DNA of 64,000 nt from Planococcaceae bacterium Storch 2/2-2. GTDB taxonomy: Bacteria > Bacillota > Bacilli > Bacillales_A > Planococcaceae. The position numbers and the translations under genes were made by a program. The DNA lies in the NCBI GenBank assembly GCA_009740415.1, contig WOYE01000009.1, positions 1,116,001 through 1,180,000 on the forward strand, in the 5' to 3' direction. The notes under the pieces were generated by a model. That model made no database searches. It was not told the DNA's origin and was given only the letters and a program-made list of their open reading frames with translations. Positions 36,830 to 48,022 of the stretch are shown piece after piece. How positions within the stretch are numbered: the stretch's first letter is position 1; each line of letters starts with the position of its first letter.

Positions 36830-38119
36830 TTATTGAGCAAGTTGTGCAAATGCTTTATGGAACGCTTCGACCGTTTGGTTCGCATGTTCTTCTGTATGTG
36901 CCGTTGAAATGAACATTCCTTCGAATTGTGAAGGTGGTAAGTAGACGCCTTCTTCCGCCATGAGACGATAAAATTCTGCGAATAAGTCGAGGTCTGACGT
37001 TTTCGCTTTGTCATAGTTCGTCACGTCTTCGTTCGTGAAGAAGTAACCGAACATACCGCCGACACGGTTCACCGTATGTGGAATGTTATATTTCTCTGCT
37101 GCTTCGCGGAATCCTTTTTCTAAAATGTCCCCGATTTTAATGAGGTGATCGTACGATTCCGGTGTTAATTGTTTCAACGTTTCAATTCCAGCGACCATCG
37201 CTAACGGGTTTCCTGAAAGCGTACCCGCTTGGTAAATGTCGCCTGCTGGTGCCACGTGTTCCATAATGTCACGACGTCCACCGAACGCGCCGACTGGAAG
37301 GCCGCCGCCGATTACTTTACCGAAACATGTTAAGTCTGGTTTAATGCCGAAGTATCCTTGCGCACAGTCGTAAGCGACACGGAAACCAGTCATTACTTCG
37401 TCAAAGATGAGAAGTGCGCCGTATTGTTCCGTAATGTCGCGAAGGCCTTGTAAAAATCCTTCTTGTGGTGGAACGACACCCATGTTTCCTGCAACCGGTT
37501 CAACGATGATCGCTGCGATGTCGTCACCGAACTGTTCGAATGCGACTTTCACTGACTCGAGGTCGTTGTACGGGCACGTTAACGTATTTTTCGCTACGCC
37601 TTCCGGTACACCTGGGCTATCTGGAAGACCGAATGTCGCAACGCCTGATCCTGCTTTAATGAGGAGCGAGTCGTTGTGACCGTGGTAACATCCTTCAAAT
37701 TTCATAATGAGGTTACGTTTCGTAAACCCACGTGCTAAACGAAGCGCTGACATCGTCGATTCGGTACCTGATGATGTCATACGGATCATTTCGACAGCTG
37801 GTAAACGGTCCGTTACAATTTTAGCAAGTTCGTTTTCCGCCACTGTCGACGTTCCGAAGCTCGCTCCTTTTACCGCTTGTTCTTTCACCGCTTCAACGAC
37901 TTTGTCGTCGCTATGTCCGATGATAAGAGGCCCCCATGAAAGGACGTAGTCGATGTAGTCATTGCCATCGATGTCCGTCATGACCGCTCCTTTTCCGTGA
38001 TCGATAAAAATCGGGTCCATGTTCACTGAACCGAATGCACGAACCGGCGAGTTCACGCCTCCTGGCATTAAGTCGACTGCTTCTTTGTACGCTGCGATTG
38101 ATTTGTCATAGTTTCTCAT
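36830..38119 (-). CDS. hemL: Glutamate-1-semialdehyde 2,1-aminomutase
   Basis: PLP enzyme that makes 5-aminolevulinate from glutamate semialdehyde, step two of the C5 route. The 429-residue protein has the motif [24 protein letters not shown], the substrate region TMSALRLA and the PLP-lysine motif [18 protein letters not shown]. It is the last gene of the hem operon and overlaps the hemB end by four bases. In B. subtilis ysxE and spoVID separate valS and hemL; neither is here. Confidence 0.97.
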   Translation of the reverse strand: MRNYDKSIAAYKEAVDLMPGGVNSPVRAFGSVNMDPIFIDHGKGAVMTDIDGNDYIDYVLSWGPLIIGHSDDKVVEAVKEQAVKGASFGTSTVAENELAKIVTDRLPAVEMIRMTSSGTESTMSALRLARGFTKRNLIMKFEGCYHGHNDSLLIKAGSGVATFGLPDSPGVPEGVAKNTLTCPYNDLESVKVAFEQFGDDIAAIIVEPVAGNMGVVPPQEGFLQGLRDITEQYGALLIFDEVMTGFRVAYDCAQGYFGIKPDLTCFGKVIGGGLPVGAFGGRRDIMEHVAPAGDIYQAGTLSGNPLAMVAGIETLKQLTPESYDHLIKIGDILEKGFREAAEKYNIPHTVNRVGGMFGYFFTNEDVTNYDKAKTSDLDLFAEFYRLMAEEGVYLPPSQFEGMFISTAHTEEHANQTVEAFHKAFAQLAQ

Positions 38120-39105
38120 TCGTTATCCGTCTCCTTTAACCAGCGTGCGGCATCTTTCGCATGATACGTCATGACGATGTCCGCTCCTGCACGCTTCATA
38201 CTTAATAATGTTTCAAGAACGATCGCTCGTTCGTCGATCCAACCTTGTTGTGCGGCTGCTTTCACCATCGAGTACTCGCCACTGACGTTGTACGCAACGA
38301 CAGGTAACGTCGTTAAGTCGCGCACTTCACGCATGACGTCGAGGTAAGAAAGGGCCGGCTTCACGATTAAAAAGTCCGCGCCTTCTTCAATATCCGATGC
38401 CGCTTCACGAATCGCTTCGCGACGGTTCGCCGGATCCATTTGGTACGTCTTCCGGTCACCGAATTGTGGCGTTGAATCCGCCGCATCACGGAACGGTCCG
38501 TAATAAGCCGATGCGTATTTCACCGCATAGCTCATGATCGGCACGTTGACGAATCCTGCTTCGTCGAGCGCTTCACGAATCGCGACGACGAATCCGTCCA
38601 TCATGTTAGACGGTGCGATTATGTCCGCACCTGCTTCCGCTTGACTCACTGCTGTTTTCGCCAATAACTCAAGGGACGGGTCGTTCACGACGTAGTCGCC
38701 TTCGACGACGCCACAATGGCCGTGGTCGGTATATTGGCATAAGCACGTATCCGCGATGACGAGAAGGTGTGGGTATTTCTCTTTCGCTAAACGTGTCGCT
38801 TGTTGAACGATTCCTTCGTTGTTGTACGCTTCAGAACCGCATGCGTCTTTGTCGTGTGGCACACCGAATAAAATGATCGATGGAATGCCGAGTTCGACGA
38901 CTTCGTCGAGCTCTTTTTCAAAATGATCGAGCGACAATTGGTAAATGCCTGGCATCGATGCGATTTCGTGTTTTTCGTTTTCGCCTTCGACGACGAAAAT
39001 CGGATAAATGAAGTCCTCTACTGAAAGTGTCGTTTCTCGAACCATCGCACGGAGAGCATCTGTCGTGCGAAGGCGTCGGTTGCGTCGAAATGATAAGTTC
39101 GTCAT
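38116..39105 (-). CDS. hemB: Delta-aminolevulinic acid dehydratase (porphobilinogen synthase)
   Basis: Condenses two 5-aminolevulinates into porphobilinogen. The 329-residue TIM-barrel enzyme has the zinc-binding cysteines in [14 protein letters not shown] near residues 120-133 and the Schiff-base lysine in [15 protein letters not shown] and VKPALSYLD. The ATG at 39105 overlaps the hemD stop (ATGA); a 48-codon upstream extension of the frame lies inside hemD and is not used. Confidence 0.97.
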   Translation of the reverse strand: MTNLSFRRNRRLRTTDALRAMVRETTLSVEDFIYPIFVVEGENEKHEIASMPGIYQLSLDHFEKELDEVVELGIPSIILFGVPHDKDACGSEAYNNEGIVQQATRLAKEKYPHLLVIADTCLCQYTDHGHCGVVEGDYVVNDPSLELLAKTAVSQAEAGADIIAPSNMMDGFVVAIREALDEAGFVNVPIMSYAVKYASAYYGPFRDAADSTPQFGDRKTYQMDPANRREAIREAASDIEEGADFLIVKPALSYLDVMREVRDLTTLPVVAYNVSGEYSMVKAAAQQGWIDERAIVLETLLSMKRAGADIVMTYHAKDAARWLKETDNE

Positions 39106-39869
39106 AATTGTCTTCCTTTCGTTTTGGCTACTTGTCGAACGAGATCGATCATCGTATACGTTTCCGGGACGATATCGACCGTCGCTCCTTTTCGTTGTAA
39201 CGCTCGTTCTGTCACGTGTCCGATCGCGGCGACCGTCACCCGTTCCCACGGAACGTGAGGAGTGACGTGCGCTGCGTAGACGTCGACCGCGGACGGACTC
39301 GCAAAAAGAACGGTCGGGTCGGTCGTTTGTCGGAGCGTCTCGATGAGCGGTTCGATCGATGATTCATTGGCGACCGTTTCGTAAATCGTCCACTCTTTAA
39401 TCGTAAACGGCAACCCGTCACGCAAAATGGAACGTGCGAGAGAACCGCGTAAAAAGACGACGTCCACTTGTTCTTCTTTCGTCGGAGCGAACTGTTTCAC
39501 GAAAACGTCCGCACTGAAAATCGTCGGGATGAACGACACGGTGAATCCGAGTCGTTCGAGCGCTGCCGCCGTTTTCGTACCGACGGCCGCAATCTTTCCG
39601 CGGAAGTGAGACGCCGTGCGATCGAGCCGTTCCATTTTTTCACGGAAAGAGGCGACCGACGACTGACTCGTGAAAATGAGCCACGTCGCCTGTTCGCACC
39701 GTTTCATATGGATTTCGTCATCTTCCTCATGAATCGATCGGACTTGGATGAGCGGGTACGAGTAGACCGTTCCCCCTTCACGCTCGACGAAAGCCGGCGC
39801 TTCGTTCGACTTCGGCGTGCCGGTGAAAATGACCGTCTCCCCGTCTAACCGTTTACTTCTGTTGCTCAT
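39102..39869 (-). CDS. hemD: Uroporphyrinogen-III synthase
   Basis: Cyclises hydroxymethylbilane into uroporphyrinogen III. The 255-residue protein has two Rossmann-like halves, with the weakly conserved family motifs [30 protein letters not shown] and [12 protein letters not shown]. Sequence conservation is low in this family, so the operon place between hemC and hemB carries much of the evidence. It overlaps hemC by 17 bases. Confidence 0.92.
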   Translation of the reverse strand: MSNRSKRLDGETVIFTGTPKSNEAPAFVEREGGTVYSYPLIQVRSIHEEDDEIHMKRCEQATWLIFTSQSSVASFREKMERLDRTASHFRGKIAAVGTKTAAALERLGFTVSFIPTIFSADVFVKQFAPTKEEQVDVVFLRGSLARSILRDGLPFTIKEWTIYETVANESSIEPLIETLRQTTDPTVLFASPSAVDVYAAHVTPHVPWERVTVAAIGHVTERALQRKGATVDIVPETYTMIDLVRQVAKTKGRQL

Positions 39870-40794
39870 TAAACTCCGCGATCACTTTCTCGATCACTTC
39901 GCCCGCTCCTTGTTCACGAAGCTCTGTTGCGATCTGTTTACCGAGCGCTTTCGGGTCGTTGCCACGATACGTTTTCTTAAACACTTGCTCTGCATCCGGT
40001 GTCGCGACGTATCCTGTCATTTCGACTTCACCGTCTTCTGTCACCGTCGCATAGCCTGCGATTGGTACTTGGCATGAACCGTTCATTTCTGCGAGGAATG
40101 TACGTTCTGCGTCGACCGCTTTCCACGTTTCGTCGTCCGACACTTTTTGGAGTTCACGTAACAACTCTTCGTCGTCTGAACGACATTCAATCGCGAGTGC
40201 ACCTTGTCCGATCGCTGGAATGCACGCTTCCGCGTCCATAAATTCAGTGACGAGATCTTCCGGCCATCCCATTCGTTGCATCCCTGCTGCTGCGAGTAAA
40301 ATCGCATCGTATTCCCCTTCACGTAATTTGCGAAGACGCGTATCGATGTTTCCGCGAATCCATTTAATTTCGATATCTGGGCGAAGCAATTTCAACTGTG
40401 AACTCCGGCGTAAACTTGACGTCCCGACGACCGCTCCTGCTGGTAAATCCATAAATTTCACGTCACCGTTCGCGATGTACGCATCCCGTGGATCGACACG
40501 TTTCGGAATACAGCCGATCATTAAGCCTTCTGGCAAAATCGCTGGCATATCTTTCATACTATGCACGGCGAAGTCGATCTCTTTGTCGAAAAGGGCTTGT
40601 TGGATTTCCTTAACGAACAATCCTTTTCCACCGACTTTCGACAATTGGACGTTTAAAATTTGGTCACCTTTCGTGACGATTTCTTTAATTTCAAATTCAA
40701 AGGGAGCACCCGCTTGTTTCATCTGTTCGATGAACCATTTCGTCTGTGTGAGTGCGAGTTTACTACGGCGTGAGCCGACGACAATTTTACGCAT
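39853..40794 (-). CDS. hemC: Hydroxymethylbilane synthase (porphobilinogen deaminase)
   Basis: Polymerises four porphobilinogens. The 313-residue enzyme begins [18 protein letters not shown] and has the catalytic motif AVHSMKDMP, the substrate motif [12 protein letters not shown] and the dipyrromethane-cofactor cysteine in LNGSC-type [12 protein letters not shown]. It follows hemX after 36 bases. Confidence 0.97.
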   Translation of the reverse strand: MRKIVVGSRRSKLALTQTKWFIEQMKQAGAPFEFEIKEIVTKGDQILNVQLSKVGGKGLFVKEIQQALFDKEIDFAVHSMKDMPAILPEGLMIGCIPKRVDPRDAYIANGDVKFMDLPAGAVVGTSSLRRSSQLKLLRPDIEIKWIRGNIDTRLRKLREGEYDAILLAAAGMQRMGWPEDLVTEFMDAEACIPAIGQGALAIECRSDDEELLRELQKVSDDETWKAVDAERTFLAEMNGSCQVPIAGYATVTEDGEVEMTGYVATPDAEQVFKKTYRGNDPKALGKQIATELREQGAGEVIEKVIAEFNEQQK

Positions 40795-40830
40795 AACTGT
40801 ACATCCTCCTAAATAATATGTATGAGACGC

Positions 40831-41661
40831 TTACAGCCAATAATGAAAGTCTGAAAAGCGTCCGGCTAAAAAGTAATTGATGATGACGACTAAAAAGGCG
40901 ATAATATGTGCCCATGCATAGTCGTTCGCTTGCAACTTCCCTCGCTGTTGGAAAAAGAGCATACTTCCGTAAATGAGAAGTACGACGAATGAAGTGACAA
41001 TTTTGAAATCGAACAACGACCAGTCATCCAATACCGCGTTCGCCCAGTTAATGCCGAGCACTAAACTGATGAACAAAATCGGGATGCCGACGTACGTCGA
41101 AAATTTCATCCCGAGCGTCGTCTGATGGAGCGACGGGTACCTGCCGAACTGTTTCGTCCACTTTTTTTCTTTCAATAGTTGGTAGACGAGCAAATATAAG
41201 ACGGCGAAAACGAACCCGATGCCAAAGGCGACATACGATAAAATCGCAAACGAAATATGGATGAACAACCATTCGGAAATGAGCGACTCTCGAATCGGTG
41301 ATTCGGCGATGCGCGTCGGTCCGAACGTATGAATCGTTAAAAAGATAAATCCTAACACGTTCAAAAAGAAAATCATAAAGCTGTACTTGTGCGACGCATG
41401 TAAAATGAGCGAAATCGTCATGAGTAGCCACGCGTACAAGTAGACGCTATCAAAGAGCGAAAAAATCGGCATACGCTTCGTCTGGATGATCGCAATCGAA
41501 ATGTTCATCGTCTGAAGTAAGTAGACGAGAAGCAACAATGCAAACGCCATGCCGTGCGCACGCCGATCCCGCTTCAAATAATCGATAAAATAAAAGACGA
41601 GGCTCACCGCATACAAGATCACCATGAACTCGTCGAGCCTCGCCGCTGTTAATTCAGCCAT
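40831..41661 (-). CDS. hemX: HemX, cytochrome c assembly (CcsA-like) membrane protein
   Basis: A 276-residue integral membrane protein with eight hydrophobic segments of the HemX/CcsA family. In B. subtilis HemX lowers the level of HemA, a post-translational brake on tetrapyrrole synthesis. The ATG at 41661 follows AAAGGTTGGATCAC; earlier in-frame starts up to 41694 have no site. It lies 36 bases after hemA in the usual order hemA-hemX-hemC. Confidence 0.9.
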   Translation of the reverse strand: MAELTAARLDEFMVILYAVSLVFYFIDYLKRDRRAHGMAFALLLLVYLLQTMNISIAIIQTKRMPIFSLFDSVYLYAWLLMTISLILHASHKYSFMIFFLNVLGFIFLTIHTFGPTRIAESPIRESLISEWLFIHISFAILSYVAFGIGFVFAVLYLLVYQLLKEKKWTKQFGRYPSLHQTTLGMKFSTYVGIPILFISLVLGINWANAVLDDWSLFDFKIVTSFVVLLIYGSMLFFQQRGKLQANDYAWAHIIAFLVVIINYFLAGRFSDFHYWL

Positions 41662-41697
41662 GTGATCCAACCTTTCAAACGCGCCCATCGTCACTCG

Positions 41698-43074
41698 TTA
41701 TGATTGCGGAGACAATTTCCCTTCCGCTGCGAGTTGACGGTTGCGTTGCGCCCGCTTTTCCAAACGTTGTTTCGCTTGGCGCGCGAGATGTTCTTTTTCT
41801 TCGACGACTTCATCGGCGATGCCGAACACTTGCTCAAACAACTCGAGCTTCATACCGGCTTGTCGGTCGGTTGCGAGTTCTTTCACTTGCGTGATCGGAT
41901 CGCGAAGCAATTGGTTGACGATCGATTTCGTATGTTTACGAATGATTTTCAACTCGCGTTCCGTCAAGTCAGGCAATTTGTTTTCGATACTTTGCATCGT
42001 TTCGCCTTGAATCGTACCTGCTTTTCGACGAAGCGCTGCGATCAATGGGACGACACCGAGCGTTGCGACCCATTCGTTGAACGTGATCACTTCGCTTTTC
42101 GCCATCATCTCAATTTTATCCGCTGCTTGACGACGTTCCGCTAAGTTCGCTTCTACAATTCCGTGCAAATCGTCGATGTCGTACAAGAAGACGTTTTGCA
42201 AGTCGCCGATCGACGGATCCATATCACGCGGTACCGCAATGTCGACGAGGAAAAGTGGTTTTCCTTTTCGTAATTTTTCAACAAACTCCATCAACTCAAA
42301 GTCGATGACGTAATCCGTCGCTCCTGTCGAACTAATTAAAATGTCCGCCTCGAGCAACGTCTCTTTCAATTCTTGGATCGGGCGCGCCGTTCCTTCGAAC
42401 TTTTGCGCGAGATCGACCGCCGTTTCAAACGTACGGTTTAACACGGTAATTTCTTTCACACCGCTCCCCGCTAAGTTTTTCGCTGCGAGCTCTCCCATTT
42501 TTCCAGCTCCGAGAATCGCGATATGTTTATGTTCGAGTGAACCGAAAATTTTCTTCGCGAGTTCAACCGCTGCGTACGAAACCGAGACCGCGTTTTCTCC
42601 GATCGCTGTTTCCGTATGCGCACGGCGCGCAAACGTAACGGCACGCTTGAACATTTCGTTAAACATCGTTCCTGTCGTTCCAAACTGTTGCGCTTGTAAA
42701 AAGCTATCGCGCACCTGACCTAAAATTTGGGTCTCGCCTAAAATCATCGAGTCGATCCCTGCTGTGACGCGCATTAAATGTTCGACCGCTTCATCGTTTT
42801 CACGGATGACTAAATGCGTCGACAAGTCGTCAATCGGCAAATCGAGCCAATCGGCGATGAATCGTTTGACATAGTATCGACCCGTATGCAACTGATCGAC
42901 GACCGCGTAAATTTCCGTGCGGTTACACGTCGAAATGATGATGTTTTCTAAAATACTTTTTTGCTGCTGTAACGTTTGCATCGCTTCCGGTAATTCTTCT
43001 TCTGTAAATGCAAACTTCTCCCGAATCTCTACCGGCGCTGTCCGGTAGTTTACCCCCACTACGATTGTATGCAT
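41698..43074 (-). CDS. hemA: Glutamyl-tRNA reductase
   Basis: First committed enzyme of tetrapyrrole synthesis; reduces glutamyl-tRNA to glutamate semialdehyde. The 458-residue protein has the catalytic cysteine in [13 protein letters not shown], the NADPH motif [17 protein letters not shown] and a C-terminal dimerisation coiled coil. The ATG at 43074 matches the family start [14 protein letters not shown]; an in-frame GTG twelve bases upstream overlaps the ribosome site. That site is itself inside a short hairpin (43077-43090). It is the first gene of the hem operon. Confidence 0.97.
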   Translation of the reverse strand: MHTIVVGVNYRTAPVEIREKFAFTEEELPEAMQTLQQQKSILENIIISTCNRTEIYAVVDQLHTGRYYVKRFIADWLDLPIDDLSTHLVIRENDEAVEHLMRVTAGIDSMILGETQILGQVRDSFLQAQQFGTTGTMFNEMFKRAVTFARRAHTETAIGENAVSVSYAAVELAKKIFGSLEHKHIAILGAGKMGELAAKNLAGSGVKEITVLNRTFETAVDLAQKFEGTARPIQELKETLLEADILISSTGATDYVIDFELMEFVEKLRKGKPLFLVDIAVPRDMDPSIGDLQNVFLYDIDDLHGIVEANLAERRQAADKIEMMAKSEVITFNEWVATLGVVPLIAALRRKAGTIQGETMQSIENKLPDLTERELKIIRKHTKSIVNQLLRDPITQVKELATDRQAGMKLELFEQVFGIADEVVEEKEHLARQAKQRLEKRAQRNRQLAAEGKLSPQS

Positions 43075-43111
43075 ATAGGTGTCCACACCTCTCCGTTCAT
43101 TTTCATTTATT

Positions 43112-43117
43112 AGTATA
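43112..43117 (-). promoter_or_regulatory. Extended -10 promoter element of the hem operon
   Basis: On the minus strand TGATATACT gives an extended -10 box (TG-n-TATACT) about 40 bases before hemA. No good -35 hexamer is present 16-18 bases upstream, so an activator may be needed. Confidence 0.5.
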
Positions 43118-43302
43118 TCACATTTCCTCGTCCAGTTCGTTTGAACTCTGCCTTCAAAAGAACTAAGTTTCTAGCTCTATCGTATCGAGATTATAGGTGA
43201 AAATCCAGAAATCCGTTCATGTTTTCCCATTTTCTGATAAGACGTGAACAAATTTTGAACAATCTATGACAAGTTGGACGATTTTTTGTCATTCGTTTCA
43301 AA

Positions 43303-43541
43303 TGGAGGCTGGGACAAAACGTAGCCAAATGAAAACCTAGTCGTGATTTACTTTAGTTTGTAAATCGTCACTAGGTTTCTTGTATGACCTCCTTTCGGTC
43401 GGTAAGCTTTCCGAACGAAAGGTTGGTTCACCATTATAAAATGAAGGACAAAAAAGATAGTCCTTTGCTAAAAAGACACTTGAATGTTTGAACATTCAAG
43501 TGTCTTCTCTTTAATTCAGAAGCTATTTTGTCTCAGCTTCT
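43303..43541. repeat. MITE-like structured intergenic element between ysxC and hemA
   Basis: About 240 non-coding bases are bounded by imperfect inverted ends: GAGGCTGGGACAAAAC at the left, and at the right the complement of GAAGCTGAGACAAAATAG. Four hairpins lie in between: 43333-43379 (AACCTAGT...ATTTAC / GTAAAT...ACTAGGTT), 43391-43422 (CCTTTCG-TCGG / CCGA-CGAAAGG), 43444-43465 (AAGGAC / GTCCTT) and 43473-43506 (a perfect 16-bp repeat). Ends of the type GGCTGGGACAAAA are known from IS1182-like elements and their short derivatives, so a MITE remnant is the likely origin. The rightmost hairpin also works as the ysxC terminator. Confidence 0.65.
43473..43506 (-). terminator. Terminator after ysxC (inside the MITE-like element)
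   Basis: AAGACACTTGAATGTT and its perfect complement are separated by two bases, and on the minus strand TTTTT follows. It lies about 45 bases past the ysxC stop codon and ends the lonA-ysxC transcript. Confidence 0.8.
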
Positions 43542-43549
43542 AGCCTATG

Positions 43550-44134
43550 TTAGCGAAACGAGTCGATGGCGCGCCACGCTTCTGCGACGCCTTGCCCCGT
43601 CTCCGATGAGAAGACGATCAATTCGTCATCGTCTCGCATTTGGAGCACGTTTAACGTCCGTTGACGGTTTTTCGCAATTTGTCCTTTTTTCAACTTGTCC
43701 GCTTTCGTTCCGATGACGATCGCGGGAATGTCATAATGGACGAGAAAATCGTACATCATGCAGTCGTCGTCCGTCGGTTCGTGACGGAGATCCGTAATGA
43801 GGATGACCGCTTTCAACGGCTCACGTGCCGTTAAATATTCTTCGATCATCGCTCCCCACGCTTCGCGCTCCGTTTTCGAAACGCGCGCGTAACCGTAGCC
43901 CGGAACGTCGACGAAAAAGAGTTCGTCTTCGACGTTGTAAAAGTTCAACGTTTGCGTTTTTCCTGGTTTGCTCGACGTCCGAGCGATGCCTTTTCGTCCG
44001 AGCATTTTATTAATGAACGATGATTTGCCGACGTTCGAACGGCCGGCGAGTGCGAATTCAGGAAATCCGTCTTTCGGATATTGCTCCGGACGGACCGCAC
44101 TCATAATCATTTCGACTTTGTTAATTTTTTTCAT
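43550..44134 (-). CDS. engB: Ribosome-biogenesis GTPase EngB/YsxC
   Basis: Essential GTPase in 50S subunit assembly. The 194-residue protein has the G1 motif [15 protein letters not shown]2 as [14 protein letters not shown]3 as VDVPGYG and G4 as TKADKLKK. The ATG at 44134 follows GGAGGCGAAATCAG and lies inside the last codons of lonA (14-base overlap), the usual coupling in Bacilli. The frame extends nine codons further upstream without support. Confidence 0.96.
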   Translation of the reverse strand: MKKINKVEMIMSAVRPEQYPKDGFPEFALAGRSNVGKSSFINKMLGRKGIARTSSKPGKTQTLNFYNVEDELFFVDVPGYGYARVSKTEREAWGAMIEEYLTAREPLKAVILITDLRHEPTDDDCMMYDFLVHYDIPAIVIGTKADKLKKGQIAKNRQRTLNVLQMRDDDELIVFSSETGQGVAEAWRAIDSFR

Positions 44135-46454
44135 CTGATTTCGCCTCCAACGCGAGATCAAGCACTTCCTTCACGTTTCGTACCGGTTTGAAAGTGAGCG
44201 TTTCGCGAATTTCTTCTGGAATGTCTTCTAAATCTTTTTCGTTGTCCGCTGGAATAATGATCATCGTCACACCTGCGCGATGCGCACTTAACGATTTTTC
44301 TTTCAAGCCGCCGATCGGCAACACTTTTCCTTTTAACGTCACTTCACCCGTCATCCCGACGTCTCGTTTGATCGGACGGTTCGTCAATGCGGAGACGAGC
44401 GCGGTGACGATCGTAATCCCTGCAGACGGACCATCTTTCGGAACCGCCCCTTCCGGCACGTGAATGTGGACGTCTGTCGTTTCGACGAACTTCGGATCGA
44501 TGCCGTACTGTTTCGCATGAGAACGAACGTAAGAAAGTGCCGTCTGCGCCGATTCTTTCATAACGTCGCCGAGCGTTCCTGTTAAGACGAGTTTTCCTTT
44601 CCCTTCGGAAAGCGCCACTTCAATTTGAAGCGTGTCGCCTCCTACTTGTGTATAAGCGAGTCCTGTCGCGACACCGATTTCGCTTTCCTCTTCGATGAGG
44701 CCGTGACGGAACTTCTTCTTGCCGATGAGCGATTCTAACGTATTCGGGCTAACCGTCACCGTCTTCTTCTCGCCGCTTACGATTTGTTTCACCGCTTTTC
44801 GACAAACGTGCGCAATTTCACGTTCTAAACTACGGACGCCTGCTTCGCGCGTATAGTAACGAATGATGTCCATAATGACCGGTTCACGGAAACGGACCTG
44901 TGACTTCGTCAAACCGTGTTCTTTCAACTGTTTCGGAATGAGATGATCGCGCGCGATCGCCTCTTTTTCTTGTTCCGTATACCCTGCGAGTGAAATGATT
45001 TCCATCCGGTCACGAAGTGGACCAGGAACGGTACTCATATCGTTCGCTGTCGCGAGGAAGAAGACGTTCGACAAGTCGTACGTCTCACCGATGTAATGGT
45101 CGCTAAACGTCGCATTTTGTTCCGGGTCGAGCACTTCGAGCATCGCGCTCGACGGGTCGCCGCGGAAGTCGTTCGACATTTTATCGATTTCATCGAGCAA
45201 GAAGACCGGATTCGTCGTACCTGCTTTTTTCATCCCTTGCATGATCCGTCCTGGCATCGCGCCGACGTATGTCCGACGGTGACCGCGAATTTCTGATTCA
45301 TCGCGGACGCCCCCGAGCGAGACACGGACGAATTGACGGCCGAGTGCGTCAGCGATCGAACGTGCGAGTGACGTTTTACCGACACCCGGTGGTCCGACGA
45401 GACAAATGATCGGTCCACGTAACGAATCCGTCATTTGACGAACGGCTAAATATTCTAAAATCCGTTCTTTCACATCGTCCAATCCCGTATGGTCGCGGTC
45501 GAGAATCGCTTCTGAATGGGCGAGGTCTAAATTGTCTTCCGTCTGTTTGCTCCACGGAAGTTCGACGAGCCAATCGAGGTAGTTTCGAATGACACCACTT
45601 TCCGCAGACGCTGCCGGCACGTGTTCGTACCGGTTCAACTCACGGAGCGCTGCTTCTTCGACCGCTTCCGGCATGTTCGCTTCTTCGATTTGCTTGCGAA
45701 TTTCTTTCACTTCGCGCGCTTTTCCACCTTCATCTCCGAGCTCTTCTTGGATCGCTTTCATCTGTTCGCGTAAGTAATAGTCGCGTTGTGATTTTTCGAC
45801 GGCTTCTTTCACACGCTCACTAATGCGACGCTCCACTTTCATAATTTCTTGTTCGCTGTACAACCGTTTCATGAGCCAATCCATTCGCTCTTCGACTGAA
45901 AACGTTTCGAGTAACGTCTGTTTCGCATCCATTTTCAACGGCAAATGCGTCGCGATCATATCTGCAAGTCGGCCCGGCTCTTTAATGCGCGATACCGATT
46001 CGTACGTCTCTTTGCCGATTCGCTTCGACGTTTTACTATATTCTTCAAAGTAGTCGAGCAACATACGACGGTGCGCTTCGAGTTCAGGTGTAACGTCTTC
46101 ATCGTCTTCAAACGTTTCAATCGTCACGATCGGATACAAGTCGCTGATCTCATAGTCTGAAAAGATCGCACGGCTCACCCCTTCAATGAGAAGGCGATAC
46201 GTTCCATTTTTTAGCTGTTTCATTTCTTTAATCGTCGCGAGCGTTCCGACGTTGTATACGTCATCTTCTCCCGGGTCTTCTTCCCGTAAATCTTTTTGCG
46301 CTGTAATGAAAATGTGACGTTCTTCCGATTCGTATGCGCGTTCGATCGCATAAATCGAACGTTCCCGACCGACGTCGATATGTAACAGCATGTTTGGATA
46401 GACGAGCAATCCACGCAGCGGCAATAAAGGTATTTCTTTTTTGATCATTCCCAT
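44121..46454 (-). CDS. lon: ATP-dependent protease Lon (LonA type)
   Basis: A 777-residue soluble AAA+ protease that degrades misfolded and regulatory proteins. Order of parts: N-terminal substrate domain (1-200), coiled coil (200-280), AAA+ module with Walker [10 protein letters not shown] near residue 355 and Walker [10 protein letters not shown], and C-terminal serine-lysine protease with the catalytic Ser in KDGPSAGIT. The first ATG follows AGGAAGGGTG; a second ATG two codons on is also possible. The forespore paralogue lonB, which sits between lonA and clpX in B. subtilis, is absent. Confidence 0.97.
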   Translation of the reverse strand: MGMIKKEIPLLPLRGLLVYPNMLLHIDVGRERSIYAIERAYESEERHIFITAQKDLREEDPGEDDVYNVGTLATIKEMKQLKNGTYRLLIEGVSRAIFSDYEISDLYPIVTIETFEDDEDVTPELEAHRRMLLDYFEEYSKTSKRIGKETYESVSRIKEPGRLADMIATHLPLKMDAKQTLLETFSVEERMDWLMKRLYSEQEIMKVERRISERVKEAVEKSQRDYYLREQMKAIQEELGDEGGKAREVKEIRKQIEEANMPEAVEEAALRELNRYEHVPAASAESGVIRNYLDWLVELPWSKQTEDNLDLAHSEAILDRDHTGLDDVKERILEYLAVRQMTDSLRGPIICLVGPPGVGKTSLARSIADALGRQFVRVSLGGVRDESEIRGHRRTYVGAMPGRIMQGMKKAGTTNPVFLLDEIDKMSNDFRGDPSSAMLEVLDPEQNATFSDHYIGETYDLSNVFFLATANDMSTVPGPLRDRMEIISLAGYTEQEKEAIARDHLIPKQLKEHGLTKSQVRFREPVIMDIIRYYTREAGVRSLEREIAHVCRKAVKQIVSGEKKTVTVSPNTLESLIGKKKFRHGLIEEESEIGVATGLAYTQVGGDTLQIEVALSEGKGKLVLTGTLGDVMKESAQTALSYVRSHAKQYGIDPKFVETTDVHIHVPEGAVPKDGPSAGITIVTALVSALTNRPIKRDVGMTGEVTLKGKVLPIGGLKEKSLSAHRAGVTMIIIPADNEKDLEDIPEEIRETLTFKPVRNVKEVLDLALEAKSDEKN

Positions 46455-46504
46455 AGGTCACCCTTCCTGTTTTACTAGTCCCAATCCACGTTCTGTAAGA
46501 CAGA

Positions 46505-46582
46505 CAAAAAAGGAAGCCGACGAACGAAGAGGCGCAAAACGAAACTCGTCCGTTGCGCGTCCGTCGAAGTCAGCTTCCCTTC
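46505..46582 (-). terminator. Large branched terminator after clpX
   Basis: An outer stem (GGAAGC-GAC / GTC-GCTTCC) encloses an inner stem (GCGCAA / TTGCGC), and the minus strand continues with TTTTTT. The structure is about 75 bases, much longer than other terminators in the window. Confidence 0.8.
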
Positions 46583-46604
46583 CTAGCATGTCCGCTATCG
46601 TCTG

Positions 46605-47873
46605 CTATGGCGAGACGACCTCACCGTTATCCATTTCGAAAATTGTACCATCTTCGCGATACAATGTCGGTTGTGCTTTTCCTTGGACCGACTCTTTCGT
46701 AATGACACATTCTTTCACTTCGTCAAGCGATGGTAAATCGTACATGACGTCTAACATAATATTTTCAATAATCGAGCGAAGACCACGTGCTCCTGTTTTT
46801 CGTTCGATGGCAGCGCGTGCGATTTCAAGCAAGGCTTCATCTTCGAAAACGAGTTTCACATCGTCGAGTTCGACCATTTTTTCGTACTGTTTAACGAGCG
46901 CGTTTTTCGGCTCGGTTAAAATACGGTACAATGCGTCTTCGTCGAGTTGTTCCAACGTCGCAATGACTGGTAAACGTCCGATAAATTCAGGGATGAGCCC
47001 GAACTGTTGCAAGTCCTCTGGAATGAGTTGCTCCATTAATGAAGCTTCCTCTTCCACTGTCATCTCTGTATCCGTACCGAATCCGATTACTTTTTGGCCG
47101 GTACGACGTTTAATGATCTCTTCAATACCGTCAAATGCTCCACCGACGATGAATAAAATGTTCGTCGTATCGAGTTGTAAAAACTCTTGATGTGGATGCT
47201 TCCGTCCGCCTTGTGGTGGAACGCTCGCAACCGTACCTTCTAAAATTTTAAGGAGCGCTTGTTGAACCCCTTCACCTGATACGTCCCGTGTGATCGATGC
47301 GTTTTCTGATTTACGAGCGACTTTGTCAATCTCGTCAATGTAAATGATCCCGCGTTCGGCACGTTCGATATCGAAGTCCGCTGCTTGAATTAATTTCAAC
47401 AAGATGTTTTCCACATCTTCTCCGACGTATCCTGCTTCCGTTAAACTCGTCGCATCAGCGATCGCAAACGGCACATTTAAAATGCGTGCGAGCGTTTGTG
47501 CGAGCAACGTTTTTCCGCTTCCTGTCGGTCCGATTAGCACGATGTTCGATTTCGCAAGTTCTACGTCATCGACTTGGCTATTCGTATTAATACGTTTGTA
47601 ATGATTGTAAACGGCAACAGCGAGTGATTTTTTCGCACGCTCTTGGCCGATAATGTATTCATCTAATATACTTTGTATCTCTCGTGGTTTTGGAATGTCA
47701 GTGAGATCGAAGTTTTGATCTACACTCACTTCTTCTTCTACGATTTCAGCACAAAGTTCAACGCATTCATCACAAATGTAGACGCCTTGACCGGCGACTA
47801 ATTTTCGCACTTGATCTTGACTCTTTCCACAGAAAGAGCAACTCAAGTTATCTTCATCGTCAAATTTGAACAA
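46605..47873 (-). CDS. clpX: ATP-dependent Clp protease ATP-binding subunit ClpX
   Basis: AAA+ unfoldase that feeds ClpP. The 422-residue protein has the N-terminal C4 zinc domain (CSFC and CDEC, about residues 11-37), Walker [14 protein letters not shown], Walker [10 protein letters not shown] and the RKSGARGLRS-type sensor reading [10 protein letters not shown]. The start is a TTG at 47873: it gives MFKF, as in other Bacilli, and lies 6-7 bases after GGGGTGA. The in-frame GTG at 47882 overlaps that site. Confidence 0.96.
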   Translation of the reverse strand: MFKFDDEDNLSCSFCGKSQDQVRKLVAGQGVYICDECVELCAEIVEEEVSVDQNFDLTDIPKPREIQSILDEYIIGQERAKKSLAVAVYNHYKRINTNSQVDDVELAKSNIVLIGPTGSGKTLLAQTLARILNVPFAIADATSLTEAGYVGEDVENILLKLIQAADFDIERAERGIIYIDEIDKVARKSENASITRDVSGEGVQQALLKILEGTVASVPPQGGRKHPHQEFLQLDTTNILFIVGGAFDGIEEIIKRRTGQKVIGFGTDTEMTVEEEASLMEQLIPEDLQQFGLIPEFIGRLPVIATLEQLDEDALYRILTEPKNALVKQYEKMVELDDVKLVFEDEALLEIARAAIERKTGARGLRSIIENIMLDVMYDLPSLDEVKECVITKESVQGKAQPTLYREDGTIFEMDNGEVVSP

Positions 47874-47898
47874 TATGCTCACCCCTATTCAAGTGACA

Positions 47899-47927
47899 AT
47901 CTTACAAGATTGCACTTCGTTAATCAA
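47899..47927 (-). promoter_or_regulatory. Promoter of clpX
   Basis: On the minus strand TTGATT (47927-47922) and TAAGAT (47904-47899) are 17 bases apart, about 25 bases upstream of the TTG start. This gives a very short leader. Confidence 0.65.
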
Positions 47928-47964
47928 CTAATACGTATTCGTTATGTATTCGTGTTTATGATTG

Positions 47965-47996
47965 AAAAACAAGGTACGGAAATCCGTACCTTGTTC
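47965..47996 (-). terminator. Rho-independent terminator after tig
   Basis: AACAAGGTACGGA pairs perfectly with TCCGTACCTTGTT around a two-base centre, followed by five T on the minus strand. It separates the tig and clpX transcripts. Confidence 0.93.
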
Positions 47997-48022
47997 GGTT
48001 GTTGTCGTAAAGAAGGATCGTA

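Noticed and set aside
39106-39249. 48-codon extension of hemB
   Set aside because: It lies fully inside hemD, is rich in Arg, Asp and Ser, and the downstream ATG is coupled to the hemD stop codon.
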